Assembly: GCF_004006295.1 (NCBI RefSeq)
Contig: NZ_CP026095.1
Location: forward strand, 579,501 to 643,500
Direction: 5' to 3'
Source of the DNA: Peribacillus asahii
GTDB lineage: Bacteria; Bacillota; Bacilli; Bacillales; DSM-1321
DNA: 64,000 nt
Shown: piece after piece, positions 55,980 to 63,757 of the stretch
Position numbering within the stretch: the stretch's first letter is position 1
How the letters are laid out: each line of letters opens with the position of its first letter
Position numbers and translations under genes: made by a program
Notes under the pieces: generated by a model
Databases searched by the model: none
Told to the model about the DNA's origin: nothing
Seen by the model: only the letters and a program-made list of their open reading frames with translations

Positions 55980-56009
55980 AGAAGAAATCTTCTTAATCTG
56001 CGATGGAAT

Positions 56010-56057
56010 TGCACTTCAATGGTTAGAATCGACTAACCATTGAAGTGCAGTTTTTTT
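56010..56057 (+). terminator. Terminator of sstT
   Basis: TGCACTTCAATGGTTAG pairs perfectly with CTAACCATTGAAGTGCA (17 bp), followed by GTTTTTTT. Confidence 0.9.
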
Positions 56058-56157
56058 GTTTTCCGCTTATGCAATTATATGATTAGTGACTTTATATAGC
56101 TTATCCTTTTTTCATGTTTTAAATTTAAATAAATTCAAATTTTTCTGTAAAATACAC

Positions 56158-56187
56158 TTGACTACTAGGAATAATAGGTATTATAGT
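56158..56187 (+). promoter_or_regulatory. Promoter of the sulfur/flavin island
   Basis: TTGACT, 18 bases, TATAGT, about 20 bases before leader element 1. Confidence 0.55.
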
Positions 56188-56212
56188 ATTAACAAATATA
56201 ATATTAGACCGA

Positions 56213-56272
56213 CTAGACAACTAGAGGCTTTCTAAGTATTTGCTTAGGAGGCCTCTGTCTTTTTTATAAAAC
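56213..56272 (+). ncRNA. Leader attenuator, copy 1 (before the flavokinase gene)
   Basis: Mini-hairpin CTAG-ACAA-CTAG (56213-56224). Its 3' arm shares bases with the 5' arm of a terminator, AGAGGC...CTAAG / CTTAG...GCCTCT, then GTCTTTTTT. The two structures cannot form fully together. The gene starts 20 bases later. Related copies lie before two other genes of the island. Confidence 0.6.
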
Positions 56273-56292
56273 ATTTTCACAAGGAGGTTCAT

Positions 56293-56691
56293 ATGAACGC
56301 ATTACGTCAGTATGTTGATCATTTTATTGTTGGCCAGGTTGAGAAAGGGAAGCAGCTCGGAAGAACGATAGGGTTTCCGACAGCCAATTTGAATATTGCA
56401 AACAATGTCTTCTTAGAAAGTGGAGTTTATGGTGTATACGTGTATTATCAGTCAAAAAAATATTTAGGTATGATGAACGTTGGGAATCGCCCTTCTTTTA
56501 ACGATGGTAACCATCAAACAATCGAAGTTCATATCATCGATTTTAATGAATATATTTATGATGAAATTTTAACAGTGGAAATAATGTTTTATATTCGAAA
56601 GGAGAAAAAGTTTAACCAATTACAAGATCTAATTTCTCAATTAAAGGCTGATAAATTTTATGCTCGTAAGCAATTTCATTTACTTAAATAA
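56293..56691 (+). CDS. ribR: Stand-alone riboflavin kinase (N-terminal half of RibR)
   Basis: A 132-residue flavokinase domain without the FAD-synthetase half of RibF. It has GQVEKGKQLGRTIGFPTANL (the kinase GxxxGR.GFPTAN signature), GVYGVYV, MNVGNRPSFNDG, EVHIIDFNEYIYDEILTVE and a C-terminal LISQLKADKFYARKQF. It converts riboflavin to FMN. It resembles the first half of B. subtilis RibR, and the next gene resembles the second half. RBS AAGGAGG. An FMN kinase at the head of an FMN-dependent monooxygenase island gives a clear logic: local FMN supply. Confidence 0.85.
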   Translation: MNALRQYVDHFIVGQVEKGKQLGRTIGFPTANLNIANNVFLESGVYGVYVYYQSKKYLGMMNVGNRPSFNDGNHQTIEVHIIDFNEYIYDEILTVEIMFYIRKEKKFNQLQDLISQLKADKFYARKQFHLLK

Positions 56692-56710
56692 CATATGGGA
56701 AGAGGAAATT

Positions 56711-56986
56711 ATGGATAAGTTTGAAAAAGTTTGTCATGTACCTGATTTGAAATTCACTCAATTTTGCGAACAACATTTTTCTCTGAATAAAGGAATTTAT
56801 AATACGATTGACCTTTGGTTTTATAATAGAGGATTAACTAATATTTTGAATAGAAGAAAAGTTATGTTGCGATTTATGATTTTTAGTTGTACGGATGAAG
56901 CAAAGGTAAAATTTGGACCAGGTGGTTTGACAAGAAAGCTAGAAGATTTTTGGTATCAAGCAAATGAGGTGTTACAAGAAAATTAG
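56711..56986 (+). CDS. RibR C-terminal-domain-like protein (FMN-riboswitch modulator), separate gene
   Basis: A 91-residue protein. VPDLKFTQFCEQHFSLNKGI, IYNTIDLWFYNRGLTNI, RRKVMLRFMIF and VKFGPGGLTRKLEDF follow the C-terminal half of B. subtilis RibR as I remember it (LPDLCFYKKC, GVYNVIDNWFFEYGIT, RFGAGGLADKLNRF). In RibR this part acts on the FMN riboswitch and lets rib genes be expressed despite FMN. It starts 19 bases after the kinase stop, in another frame, with its own AGAGGAAATT ribosome binding site. Basic residues fit RNA binding. No frameshift of a single gene needs to be assumed. Confidence 0.65.
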   Translation: MDKFEKVCHVPDLKFTQFCEQHFSLNKGIYNTIDLWFYNRGLTNILNRRKVMLRFMIFSCTDEAKVKFGPGGLTRKLEDFWYQANEVLQEN

Positions 56987-57046
56987 GAACTACTATAGCT
57001 ACAATTCCTAGTTAGTCCATATATATAGTGTGTATTATGTAGCTAG

Positions 57047-57092
57047 TTAGACAATTGAAGGTCCTATTGATATGAAATGACAAGGACTTTTG
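57047..57092 (+). ncRNA. Leader attenuator, copy 3 (before the DszC/SfnC-like gene)
   Basis: Weak mini-hairpin TTAG-ACAA-TTGA followed directly by AAGGTCC pairing with GGACTTTT (one G.U) and a short T tract. It has the same order and spacing as the copies at 56213 and 59570 but weaker pairing. Confidence 0.4.
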
Positions 57093-57113
57093 CATAAGAG
57101 GGAAGGGGTTTCC

Positions 57114-58292
57114 ATGCTAATTGAAAAAGCACAAAAACTACAAGATATAGTGAAATCATTAACAGAAGAATTTGCAAAAACAGCAAGCGAACGAGATAAG
57201 CGTGGCGGTACTGCGAAAGAGGAGCGTGACCTCATTCGTCACAGTGGGTTACTCCGTTTAACAGCCCCTAAAAAATACGGTGGTTACGGAGAGAATTGGA
57301 AAAGAGTTTTACGTATTACACGTGAAATGGCTAAAGTAGATAGTTCGGTAGCTCATTTATTTGGTTATCATTTTTTATGTCTTGCTTCCGTTGAGCTATA
57401 TGGTACACCAGAACAAGTTGAGCAGTTTACAAAGGAAACAGCAGAAAACAATTATTTCTGGGGGAATGCGTTTAATCCTCTTGATACTCATGTAACTGCT
57501 ACAAAGGGAGATAACGGATGGATCATTAATGGTCAAAAAAGCTTTTGCTCTGGTGCAGCAGATTCAGATAGGTTACTCATTTCTGCTCAAAAGGATGACG
57601 GTTCTGGTGTCTTAATTGCTGTCATTCCGACAAATCGCGGAGGTATTTTGTTGGGGCATGATTGGGATAGCTTTGGACAGCGTCAGACGGATAGTGGTTC
57701 TGTGACCTTTGAACATGTAATTGTACATGATACAGAGGTACTTGATGCTTACGAAGCGACTGATAGCAACTTATTCGCTACAGTACGTACGCATATTGCT
57801 CAGTCTATTTTGATTCACGTTTTACTTGGGACAGCTGAAGGTGCGTTTGCAGCTGCCAAAGACTATACAAAAACGAAGACGCGTCCGTGGGTGACATCTC
57901 ATGTTGATGCAGCAATAAATGATCCGTACAACATTTATCACTACGGTGACTTATTTGTCCAATTGAAGGCTGCGGATGCTCTTGTACATATTTCTAATGA
58001 GATATTGGAAAATACATGGGCGCTAAAAACTAGCATTACGGAAGAACAGCGTGGGGAATGTAGTATCGCTGTTGCCACTGCGAAAGTGCAAGTCGTACAA
58101 ACGGCGCTTGATGTGACAAGTCGGGTGTTCCAAATGATGGGGGCTCGGGCAACTTCAGCGCAATATAACTTTGATCGCTACTGGCGTAATGTACGTACCC
58201 ATACATTACATGACCCGATTGACTATAAAATTCGTGATCTTGGTCAGTATACTTTAAATAACCAATACCCAGAAATTTCAGCGTATTCATAA
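57114..58292 (+). CDS. Acyl-CoA-dehydrogenase-fold flavin monooxygenase (SfnC/DszC-like)
   Basis: A 392-residue protein of the acyl-CoA dehydrogenase fold: [20 protein letters not shown] near the N terminus, [43 protein letters not shown] [20 protein letters not shown] and a final [14 protein letters not shown]. The RTHTLHDP end and context point to the DszC/SfnC subgroup that uses FMNH2 and O2 on sulfur compounds rather than a CoA dehydrogenase. RBS GGAAGGGG. ssuD follows after 13 bases, so they form an operon. Confidence 0.78.
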   Translation: MLIEKAQKLQDIVKSLTEEFAKTASERDKRGGTAKEERDLIRHSGLLRLTAPKKYGGYGENWKRVLRITREMAKVDSSVAHLFGYHFLCLASVELYGTPEQVEQFTKETAENNYFWGNAFNPLDTHVTATKGDNGWIINGQKSFCSGAADSDRLLISAQKDDGSGVLIAVIPTNRGGILLGHDWDSFGQRQTDSGSVTFEHVIVHDTEVLDAYEATDSNLFATVRTHIAQSILIHVLLGTAEGAFAAAKDYTKTKTRPWVTSHVDAAINDPYNIYHYGDLFVQLKAADALVHISNEILENTWALKTSITEEQRGECSIAVATAKVQVVQTALDVTSRVFQMMGARATSAQYNFDRYWRNVRTHTLHDPIDYKIRDLGQYTLNNQYPEISAYS

Positions 58293-58305
58293 GGAGGAAG
58301 TGTTA

Positions 58306-59430
58306 ATGGAAATCTTTTGGTTTATCCCGACGAATGGTGACTTTCGCCAATTAAATAATAATGAAGGTTCACGTCCCGCAACATATAACTATTGTAAGCA
58401 AATTGCAGAAGCAGTAGATGATTTAGGCTATACAGGTGTTTTAATTCCAACGGGAAAAACGTGTGAAGAAGGATTTATTGTCGCCTCGACACTCGTACCT
58501 GTAACAAAAAATCTAAAGTATCTAGTAGCGGTACGCCCGGGTTTAATGTCACCAAGCTTTGCGGCACGTATGTCTGCAACATTAGATCGATTTTCTGATG
58601 GTCGATTATTAATTAATGTTGTTGCTGGGGGTGACCCAATAGAACTGGCAGGAGAAGGTGTATTTTTAGATCACGACGAACGCTATGAGTTAACAGATGA
58701 GTTTTTAAAAATTTGGCGTCAATTATTTACAGAAGAAGAAGTCAATTTAAAAGGAGAGTATTTACAAATCGAAGGGGGTCAATTACCATACCCTACGATT
58801 CAAAAACCATATCCGCCATTATACTTCGGAGGCTCTTCACCCGTTGCAATGGATGTGGCTGCAGAGCATGTCGATGTATATTTAACATGGGGTGAGCCGC
58901 CAGCTAAGGTGGAGGAAAAAATTAATAAAATGCGTGAGCTCGCAGCAACGCAAGGAAGAACATTAAAATTTGGCATACGACTACACGTCATTGTACGTCC
59001 AACGGAAGAGGAAGCATGGGAAGCGGCTAATAAGCTCATTGAACACGTGGATGACGAAACCATTGCACAAGCGCAAAAAGTATTTAAGCGTATGGATTCA
59101 GAAGGTCAACGCTTAATGACGAGTCTGCATGAAGGAGACCGTGCTCAACTAGAAGTGAGTCCAAATTTATGGGCCGGAGTAGGATTGGTGCGAACAGGTG
59201 CAGGTACAGCACTTGTAGGCGATCCCGATACGGTTGCTGCACGTATAAAAGAATACGCCGATTTAGGCATCGAAACGTTTATTCTATCAGGTTATCCACA
59301 TTTAGAAGAAGCCTATACAACAGCCGAATTATTATTCCCTAAACTTCCAATAGAAAGAAAGGATACGTCGAACCAACGAACATTCCTTAGTCCATTCGGT
59401 GGGGATATTAAACCAGCCGTTGTTAAATAA
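58306..59430 (+). CDS. ssuD: FMNH2-dependent alkanesulfonate monooxygenase
   Basis: A 374-residue luciferase-like monooxygenase. It has [30 protein letters not shown] (with the active-site Cys), [42 protein letters not shown] and [30 protein letters not shown], all typical of SsuD. It cleaves alkanesulfonates to aldehyde and sulfite using FMNH2 from a separate reductase. No SsuE reductase or SsuABC transporter is in the window. RBS GGAGGAAG. Confidence 0.9.
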   Translation: MEIFWFIPTNGDFRQLNNNEGSRPATYNYCKQIAEAVDDLGYTGVLIPTGKTCEEGFIVASTLVPVTKNLKYLVAVRPGLMSPSFAARMSATLDRFSDGRLLINVVAGGDPIELAGEGVFLDHDERYELTDEFLKIWRQLFTEEEVNLKGEYLQIEGGQLPYPTIQKPYPPLYFGGSSPVAMDVAAEHVDVYLTWGEPPAKVEEKINKMRELAATQGRTLKFGIRLHVIVRPTEEEAWEAANKLIEHVDDETIAQAQKVFKRMDSEGQRLMTSLHEGDRAQLEVSPNLWAGVGLVRTGAGTALVGDPDTVAARIKEYADLGIETFILSGYPHLEEAYTTAELLFPKLPIERKDTSNQRTFLSPFGGDIKPAVVK

Positions 59431-59569
59431 CAGGCCTATGAAATAGAATTAGTCTGCTAGAAGCTAGAGGTTGTATATAAATCCAATTTGATTTTCTCAC
59501 ATTCTCCTATCTAGGAGCCAAAAATCAACAATCCTATGTCTATTTAACAAGTTGAATAAATATTGCTTA

Positions 59570-59632
59570 CTGGACCACCAGAGGCTCATGTTGATTCCTT
59601 TCGCTAAGGATTCTGATGTGAGTCTCTTTTTT
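59570..59632 (+). ncRNA. Leader attenuator, copy 2 (before sfnG)
   Basis: Mini-hairpin CTGG-ACCA-CCAG (59570-59581), then a terminator AGAG-CTCA / TGAG-CTCT with inner CCTT/AAGG, followed by TTTTTTATT. The mini-hairpin overlaps the terminator arm as in copy 1, and its middle base pair changes from A-T to G-C. Confidence 0.6.
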
Positions 59633-59658
59633 ATTCTAAAAATGAAGGAGGAACTATT

Positions 59659-60741
59659 ATGAGTTTACAATTTGCTTATTGGGCGCCAAACGTTAGTGGA
59701 GGTCTAGTCGTCTCTCAATTACCACAAAAAACAGGCTGGTCATTTGAAGATAATAAGCGCTACGCTCAAATTGCTGAAGAAATTGGCTTCGATTATGTCC
59801 TATTGCAAACAAGGTTTTTCGCAAGCTATGGCGCTGAAAATCAATTAGAGGCTTCTGCGCTTGCTTCTGCACTTGCCGCTTCAACAGAAAAATTGAACAT
59901 TATTACAGCTGTTCTACCGGGTCTATGGCATCCAGGAGTTATAGCGAAAATTATCTCAACGATTGATCATATTAGCAATGGTCGTGCTGCTATTAATATT
60001 GTCAGCGGCTGGTTTAAAGGTGAATTTCAGGGCTACGGAGAACCGTGGTTGGATCATGATGAACGCTATCGCCGCTCTGAAGAATTTATCGAAGTTCTTC
60101 AAGAAATGTGGACAAAAGAAAAGGCGAATTATCGAGGGGATTTTTACCGATTGAATGATGCACCATTAAAGCCCAAACCTATTAATCCGCCAAAAATCTT
60201 TCAAGGAGGGAATTCTAAAGCAGCCAAAGAAATGGCTGGACGCGTTTCCGATGTATATTTTATGAATGGGGGCTCCCTTGAAAAAATTAAGGAACAAATT
60301 GATGAAGTAAAAGCATTGAGAAAGGCTAGCGGTAAAGGTGACATCCAGTTTGGGGTTAATGGTTTCGTCATTGTCCGTGATACAGAAGAAGAGGCAAGAC
60401 AAGTGTTACGCGATATTGTGGAAAATGCGCATAAAGAAGCGGTTGAAGGATTCAGAAGCTCAGTTCAAACCGCGGGGGCAGCCTCGCCTGAAGGAAAAGG
60501 GATGTGGGCGGAATCCACTTTTGAAGATCTTGTACAATATAATGACGGTTTTAAAACAGGACTCATTGGAACGGCTGAACAAGTGGCTGACCGCATCCTT
60601 GAATTGAAAAAAATTGGCGTTGATATCGTACTTACAGGGTTTCTTCACTATGAAGAAGACCTAAGAGCATTTGGTGAAAAGGTCATTCCCATTGTTAGAG
60701 AAAAAGAAAAAAGAATTAGTAGTTTGCTAGAAATAAACTAA
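59659..60741 (+). CDS. sfnG: Dimethylsulfone monooxygenase (SfnG-like)
   Basis: A 360-residue luciferase-like monooxygenase beginning LQFAYWAPNVSGGLVVSQLP, the SfnG-type N terminus. Also AVLPGLWHPGVIAKI, GRAAINIVSGWFKGEF, GEPWLDHDERYRRSEEF and KIFQGGNSKAAKEMAGRVSDVYFMNGG. It uses FMNH2 and O2 to convert dimethylsulfone to methanesulfinate, which SfnC- and SsuD-type enzymes pass on toward sulfite. AAGGAGGAA before the ATG. It has its own leader attenuator. Confidence 0.87.
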   Translation: MSLQFAYWAPNVSGGLVVSQLPQKTGWSFEDNKRYAQIAEEIGFDYVLLQTRFFASYGAENQLEASALASALAASTEKLNIITAVLPGLWHPGVIAKIISTIDHISNGRAAINIVSGWFKGEFQGYGEPWLDHDERYRRSEEFIEVLQEMWTKEKANYRGDFYRLNDAPLKPKPINPPKIFQGGNSKAAKEMAGRVSDVYFMNGGSLEKIKEQIDEVKALRKASGKGDIQFGVNGFVIVRDTEEEARQVLRDIVENAHKEAVEGFRSSVQTAGAASPEGKGMWAESTFEDLVQYNDGFKTGLIGTAEQVADRILELKKIGVDIVLTGFLHYEEDLRAFGEKVIPIVREKEKRISSLLEIN

Positions 60742-61117
60742 ACTTACTATTAGTAAAGGTTTTTCTCATTCTTTACTGATAATTAGTCACTTGGTCAGAA
60801 TTTGGCTGTGAAAGCACTATAAATAACTGTTGTAGCGTGAATAGAGTTTAATCAAAAACCCTGTGTTAAATATGCAGGGTTTTTTTGTTGTGCAATTGGG
60901 TGCTTTAATGAATAGCTGTCGTTCAATCAAAATGGAATATAGCCTTTCTATCACTGGAAATTATCTGGATTTTCAAAATATTTCGAATTATCGTTATCAT
61001 TTATATAGAAACTCTTTCAAATCACTTTGTTTTTCGTATATAATGTTTAAAAATGGTAAAAATGATTAACTTTACATAAATTAATGGTTTATATAATTTA
61101 TAAGGGCGGGGTGTACT
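60742..61117 (+). other. Intergenic region after sfnG
   Basis: Contains a terminator (AAAACCCTG and CAGGGTTTT, 60855-60890) and a possible -10 TATAAT at about 61036 for the Spo0E-like gene. An open frame at 60863 has no ribosome binding site and no protein-like pattern. Confidence 0.6.
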
Positions 61118-61315
61118 ATGATTGGGGAATTATCAAATAGAGAACTAATAGAAGAGATTGAAGTAACAAGAAAAAATATGGTACTAACTGGCATAGGCTT
61201 TGGCTTAACACACCCTGATACAATAGAGCTCAGTCATAGATTAGATAATTTATTGAATGATTTATATAAACCTAATAATAGGGAGCAATTATTTTTTTAC
61301 ATTGATAAAGGTTAG
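61118..61315 (+). CDS. Spo0E-family aspartyl-phosphate phosphatase
   Basis: A 65-residue protein of two helices: NRELIEEIEVTRKNMVL, then a turn and HPDTIELSHRLDNLLNDLYK. The SHRLD sequence matches the SQELD motif of Spo0E-like phosphatases, which remove phosphate from Spo0A~P and delay sporulation. RBS GGCGGGGTG. Several paralogues are usual in bacilli. Confidence 0.78.
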   Translation: MIGELSNRELIEEIEVTRKNMVLTGIGFGLTHPDTIELSHRLDNLLNDLYKPNNREQLFFYIDKG

Positions 61316-61520
61316 TTAGAGAACTTAACTTTTTAGATATTTGATGGTTTTGTCATTTTACTCTTCTTTTGAGTTTTGAAAGGAAGGGTTTTTTTTATGG
61401 CAAGCTTATGCATGTATCAATAACTATCACGTCTTGTATTAATTGAGAAATGATTCATATTCTAGGACGGAGTGGAGAAACTATTGGTGTATGGATTACA
61501 TCAGAAAGGGGATTGATTAG

Positions 61521-61691
61521 ATGGTTAAGCGAAAAGCTGAAAGAAACGCTGTAGAGAAATATAGTAAAACACCGAAGAAAAACATTGAGGAAGCGGACTA
61601 TACGGTTGAATTTGCTGCTGGAGAAGATCCAATGAAAGGGGCAAATCGTAACTCTAAACAAGGTAGAGAAGGAAGAGGGAACTCAATATAG
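61521..61691 (+). CDS. Small basic hydrophilic protein
   Basis: A 56-residue protein: MVKRKAERNAVEKYSKTPKK, then EADYTVEFAAGEDPMKGANR and an Arg/Gly-rich tail. It has AAAGGGG ten bases upstream and no membrane segment. Such short charged proteins are common among Bacillus spore or stress proteins, but I do not recognise the family. Confidence 0.55.
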   Translation: MVKRKAERNAVEKYSKTPKKNIEEADYTVEFAAGEDPMKGANRNSKQGREGRGNSI

Positions 61692-61732
61692 CCCTCGTTG
61701 TGAAGTTGAAGTATTTTGCATGTAATTTTATC

Positions 61733-61866
61733 CCACACTTAACGGACAGTAAGCCTACCACCTCAAACTTATGAGGAAACAAAGAAGATAGTTAGGAGAC
61801 AACTGCCCGTGGAACATGATTAACCATCAGTGGGGATAAAGGAAAACTCCCACTGATGGAAGTTTC
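61733..61866. repeat. Structured repeat-like element (possible IS200/IS605 derivative)
   Basis: Begins TCCCACACTTAACGGACAGT. ACGGACAGT can pair over a distance with ACTGCCCGT (61802-61810, one mismatch). Inside are CCTCA/TGAGG, and after it the perfect 11 bp hairpin CCATCAGTGGG / CCCACTGATGG (61824-61859). The opening resembles sequences I associate with ends of IS605-type TnpB elements in bacilli, but no transposase is present. Identity uncertain. Confidence 0.35.
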
Positions 61867-61884
61867 ACCTCATATAGGGAATTC

Positions 61885-61946
61885 AAAGAAGAGGTTCACT
61901 CTAAAAGGACATGATGAATGGACTTTTTTGAGTGAACCTCTTCTTT
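61885..61946. terminator. Long perfect hairpin
   Basis: AAAGAAGAGGTTCACTC pairs perfectly with GAGTGAACCTCTTCTTT (17 bp) around a 28-base loop. Confidence 0.65.
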
Positions 61947-61976
61947 TAAAGATTGACACACTGAAATTAAAGGGAT

Positions 61977-62004
61977 TGAAACCTTTTTATGCTAAATTCG
62001 TATA
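61977..62004 (+). promoter_or_regulatory. Sigma-W-type promoter
   Basis: TGAAAC, 16 bases, CGTATA, an exact match to the sigma-W consensus (TGAAAC-N16-CGTA). It lies 36 bases before the Yip1 gene. Confidence 0.78.
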
Positions 62005-62039
62005 AACTTAGGAAGCTGGTTAATAAAGGAGTGTTTGAT

Positions 62040-62714
62040 ATGGAGGAGCAATTGGAAAATGTGAATAAGGGGGCACAGTTGAAGCCATCCTTATTCGGAA
62101 TGATTGGAAGCCCCGGAGAGCAATTGGAGAGAATCCGGCAACATCCAAAAATTTGGTTGGCTATGCTGATTATAACAACGATTTTTACAGTTGGAACCGT
62201 TTTGACGATGATGGCGATGGACACGGCTAGTCTTATTGGTGAGGGTATACCGGCAGAAGGACAAGTATTAATGGAGATTTTTACGATTGTATTGGGTATT
62301 GTGATGGGACTATTTACGCCTATTATCTCTGTCTTGATTAGTAGTGTAATTATCTTAATTATTGCGAAGATTGCTCAATCAGATGTTACGTTTAAACAGC
62401 TTTTCTCGATGAATACATATATTTGTCTTATAGTGGCACTTGGTGCATTACTAAATGGACTTGTTCGTTTTCTTATAGGCGGCAATCCGGAAATTTATGT
62501 AACGAGTTTGGCAGGGCTGCTTAATTCAGAGTCTTACGTATTAGGAGCTATCGAAGTATTTACGATTTGGAGTCTTATTTTGACCGGAATTGGCTTGAAC
62601 AAGGTAGCGCGTTTGTCTAAAGGTCTTTCTTGGACTGTTGCGATTGTGTTTTTTCTTTTCCAAATTGGAATGGCGGTTATCAGCGGCATGTTTGCTGGAC
62701 TAGGTGGAATGTAA
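62040..62714 (+). CDS. Yip1-family membrane protein under sigma-W
   Basis: A 224-residue membrane protein with a soluble N terminus (PSLFGMIGSPGEQLERIRQHPKIWLAML) followed by five or so hydrophobic helices: the Yip1 domain layout. The related B. subtilis YknW is also a sigma-W-dependent Yip1 protein that helps resist the SdpC toxin, but it comes with yknXYZ, absent here. RBS AAAGGAGTG precedes ATG 62040. A function in envelope stress is likely; details are inferred. Confidence 0.75.
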   Translation: MEEQLENVNKGAQLKPSLFGMIGSPGEQLERIRQHPKIWLAMLIITTIFTVGTVLTMMAMDTASLIGEGIPAEGQVLMEIFTIVLGIVMGLFTPIISVLISSVIILIIAKIAQSDVTFKQLFSMNTYICLIVALGALLNGLVRFLIGGNPEIYVTSLAGLLNSESYVLGAIEVFTIWSLILTGIGLNKVARLSKGLSWTVAIVFFLFQIGMAVISGMFAGLGGM

Positions 62715-62780
62715 TGACAAGGGTTAGGGTTACAGATTTTTTGAACGAAAAAGTCCATGAAGGGTATTTCACTTAGAATG

Positions 62781-62829
62781 AAAAGAAGCTAATGAATCGC
62801 TGCATACAGGCTGTTCATTAGCTTCTTTT
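62781..62829. terminator. Bidirectional terminator
   Basis: AAAAGAAGCTAATGAA pairs perfectly with TTCATTAGCTTCTTTT (16 bp) between convergent genes. Confidence 0.88.
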
Positions 62830-62851
62830 CATAAGGTGTTATTAAATGAGT

Positions 62852-63757
62852 TCAATTGGTTGATTGGGCTTTATAAGGCCATTTGTTATTTAAAGCATTG
62901 ATAAATAATCTAACATTTTTTTTATCTTGTATGATAGGAGAATACACATAGGAAAGCGTTCTAGTAAAGGATTGATTTTTCAATTGAATAATGGACAGAT
63001 TCCTATGCTGTACGTCTTTTTCAATGACACTATGGGATAAGAGAGAGAGGCCCATGCCATTCATAAGCGTTTCTTTAATTCCCTGATTACTGCTTATAGT
63101 AAGGAGTGATTTAACTTTCAAACCATTTGAACGAATGACGTGGTTCAGATATTCACGTGTCCCTGATCCAACTTCTCTTGTTATCCATGCTTGATCTTGA
63201 AGATCAGCTACTGTAACTTCGTCTTTACAAGCGAGCTTATGATTGTTGGAGGAAACAATAAAGAGCTCATCTTGCATAAAAGCGTGTACGGAAAGCTCCT
63301 TTTCATTTGTTTGGCCTTCAATCAAACCAATATCTACTTGATACAAGCGAACAGATTGAATGATTTCTCTTGTATTTCCAATAACAACATGAAGTTCAAG
63401 CTCAGGATAATTTTTTTGAAGGTCAAAAAGTAAGGAAGGCAATATATATTCACCGATTGTAAAACTGGCTCCTATTTTTAATTCTCCTTTGATGGAGTTA
63501 TGCTGTTCAAGAATGTCTTGTTTAGTTTGCTCGTAAATTGTGATGATTTGCTTGGCACGGTCGTACAAAATTTCACCAGTTGGAGTAATTTTCAACAATT
63601 TCGGAGAACGTAGAAATAATTTAGTTTGAAATTCTTTTTCAAGATTTTTAATGTGTAAGCTGACACTTGGTTGCGACATACGAAGGGTTTCAGCTGTTTT
63701 GGTGAAATTTTTAACTTCTACAAGAGTTACAAATGTTTTTAATGCATCATAATACAC
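62852..63757 (-). CDS. cysL: LysR-family regulator, CysL-like
   Basis: A 301-residue LysR protein. The helix-turn-helix (about 1-60) has FVTLVEVKNFTKTAETLRMSQPSVSLHIKNLEKEF; the effector domain starts GELKIGASFTIGEYILP. Both parts strongly resemble B. subtilis CysL (YwfK), which activates the sulfite reductase genes cysJI. A sulfite-using regulator near sulfonate and sulfone monooxygenases makes sense, since these release sulfite. The symbol is tentative. The start is the ATG at 63757; AT-rich inverted repeats (TTATTAATAA) lie upstream. Confidence 0.75.
   Translation of the reverse strand: MYYDALKTFVTLVEVKNFTKTAETLRMSQPSVSLHIKNLEKEFQTKLFLRSPKLLKITPTGEILYDRAKQIITIYEQTKQDILEQHNSIKGELKIGASFTIGEYILPSLLFDLQKNYPELELHVVIGNTREIIQSVRLYQVDIGLIEGQTNEKELSVHAFMQDELFIVSSNNHKLACKDEVTVADLQDQAWITREVGSGTREYLNHVIRSNGLKVKSLLTISSNQGIKETLMNGMGLSLLSHSVIEKDVQHRNLSIIQLKNQSFTRTLSYVYSPIIQDKKNVRLFINALNNKWPYKAQSTN

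Noticed and set aside
60863..61069. Plus-strand frame of 68 residues after sfnG
   Set aside because: It begins inside a terminator hairpin and has no ribosome binding site or family pattern.
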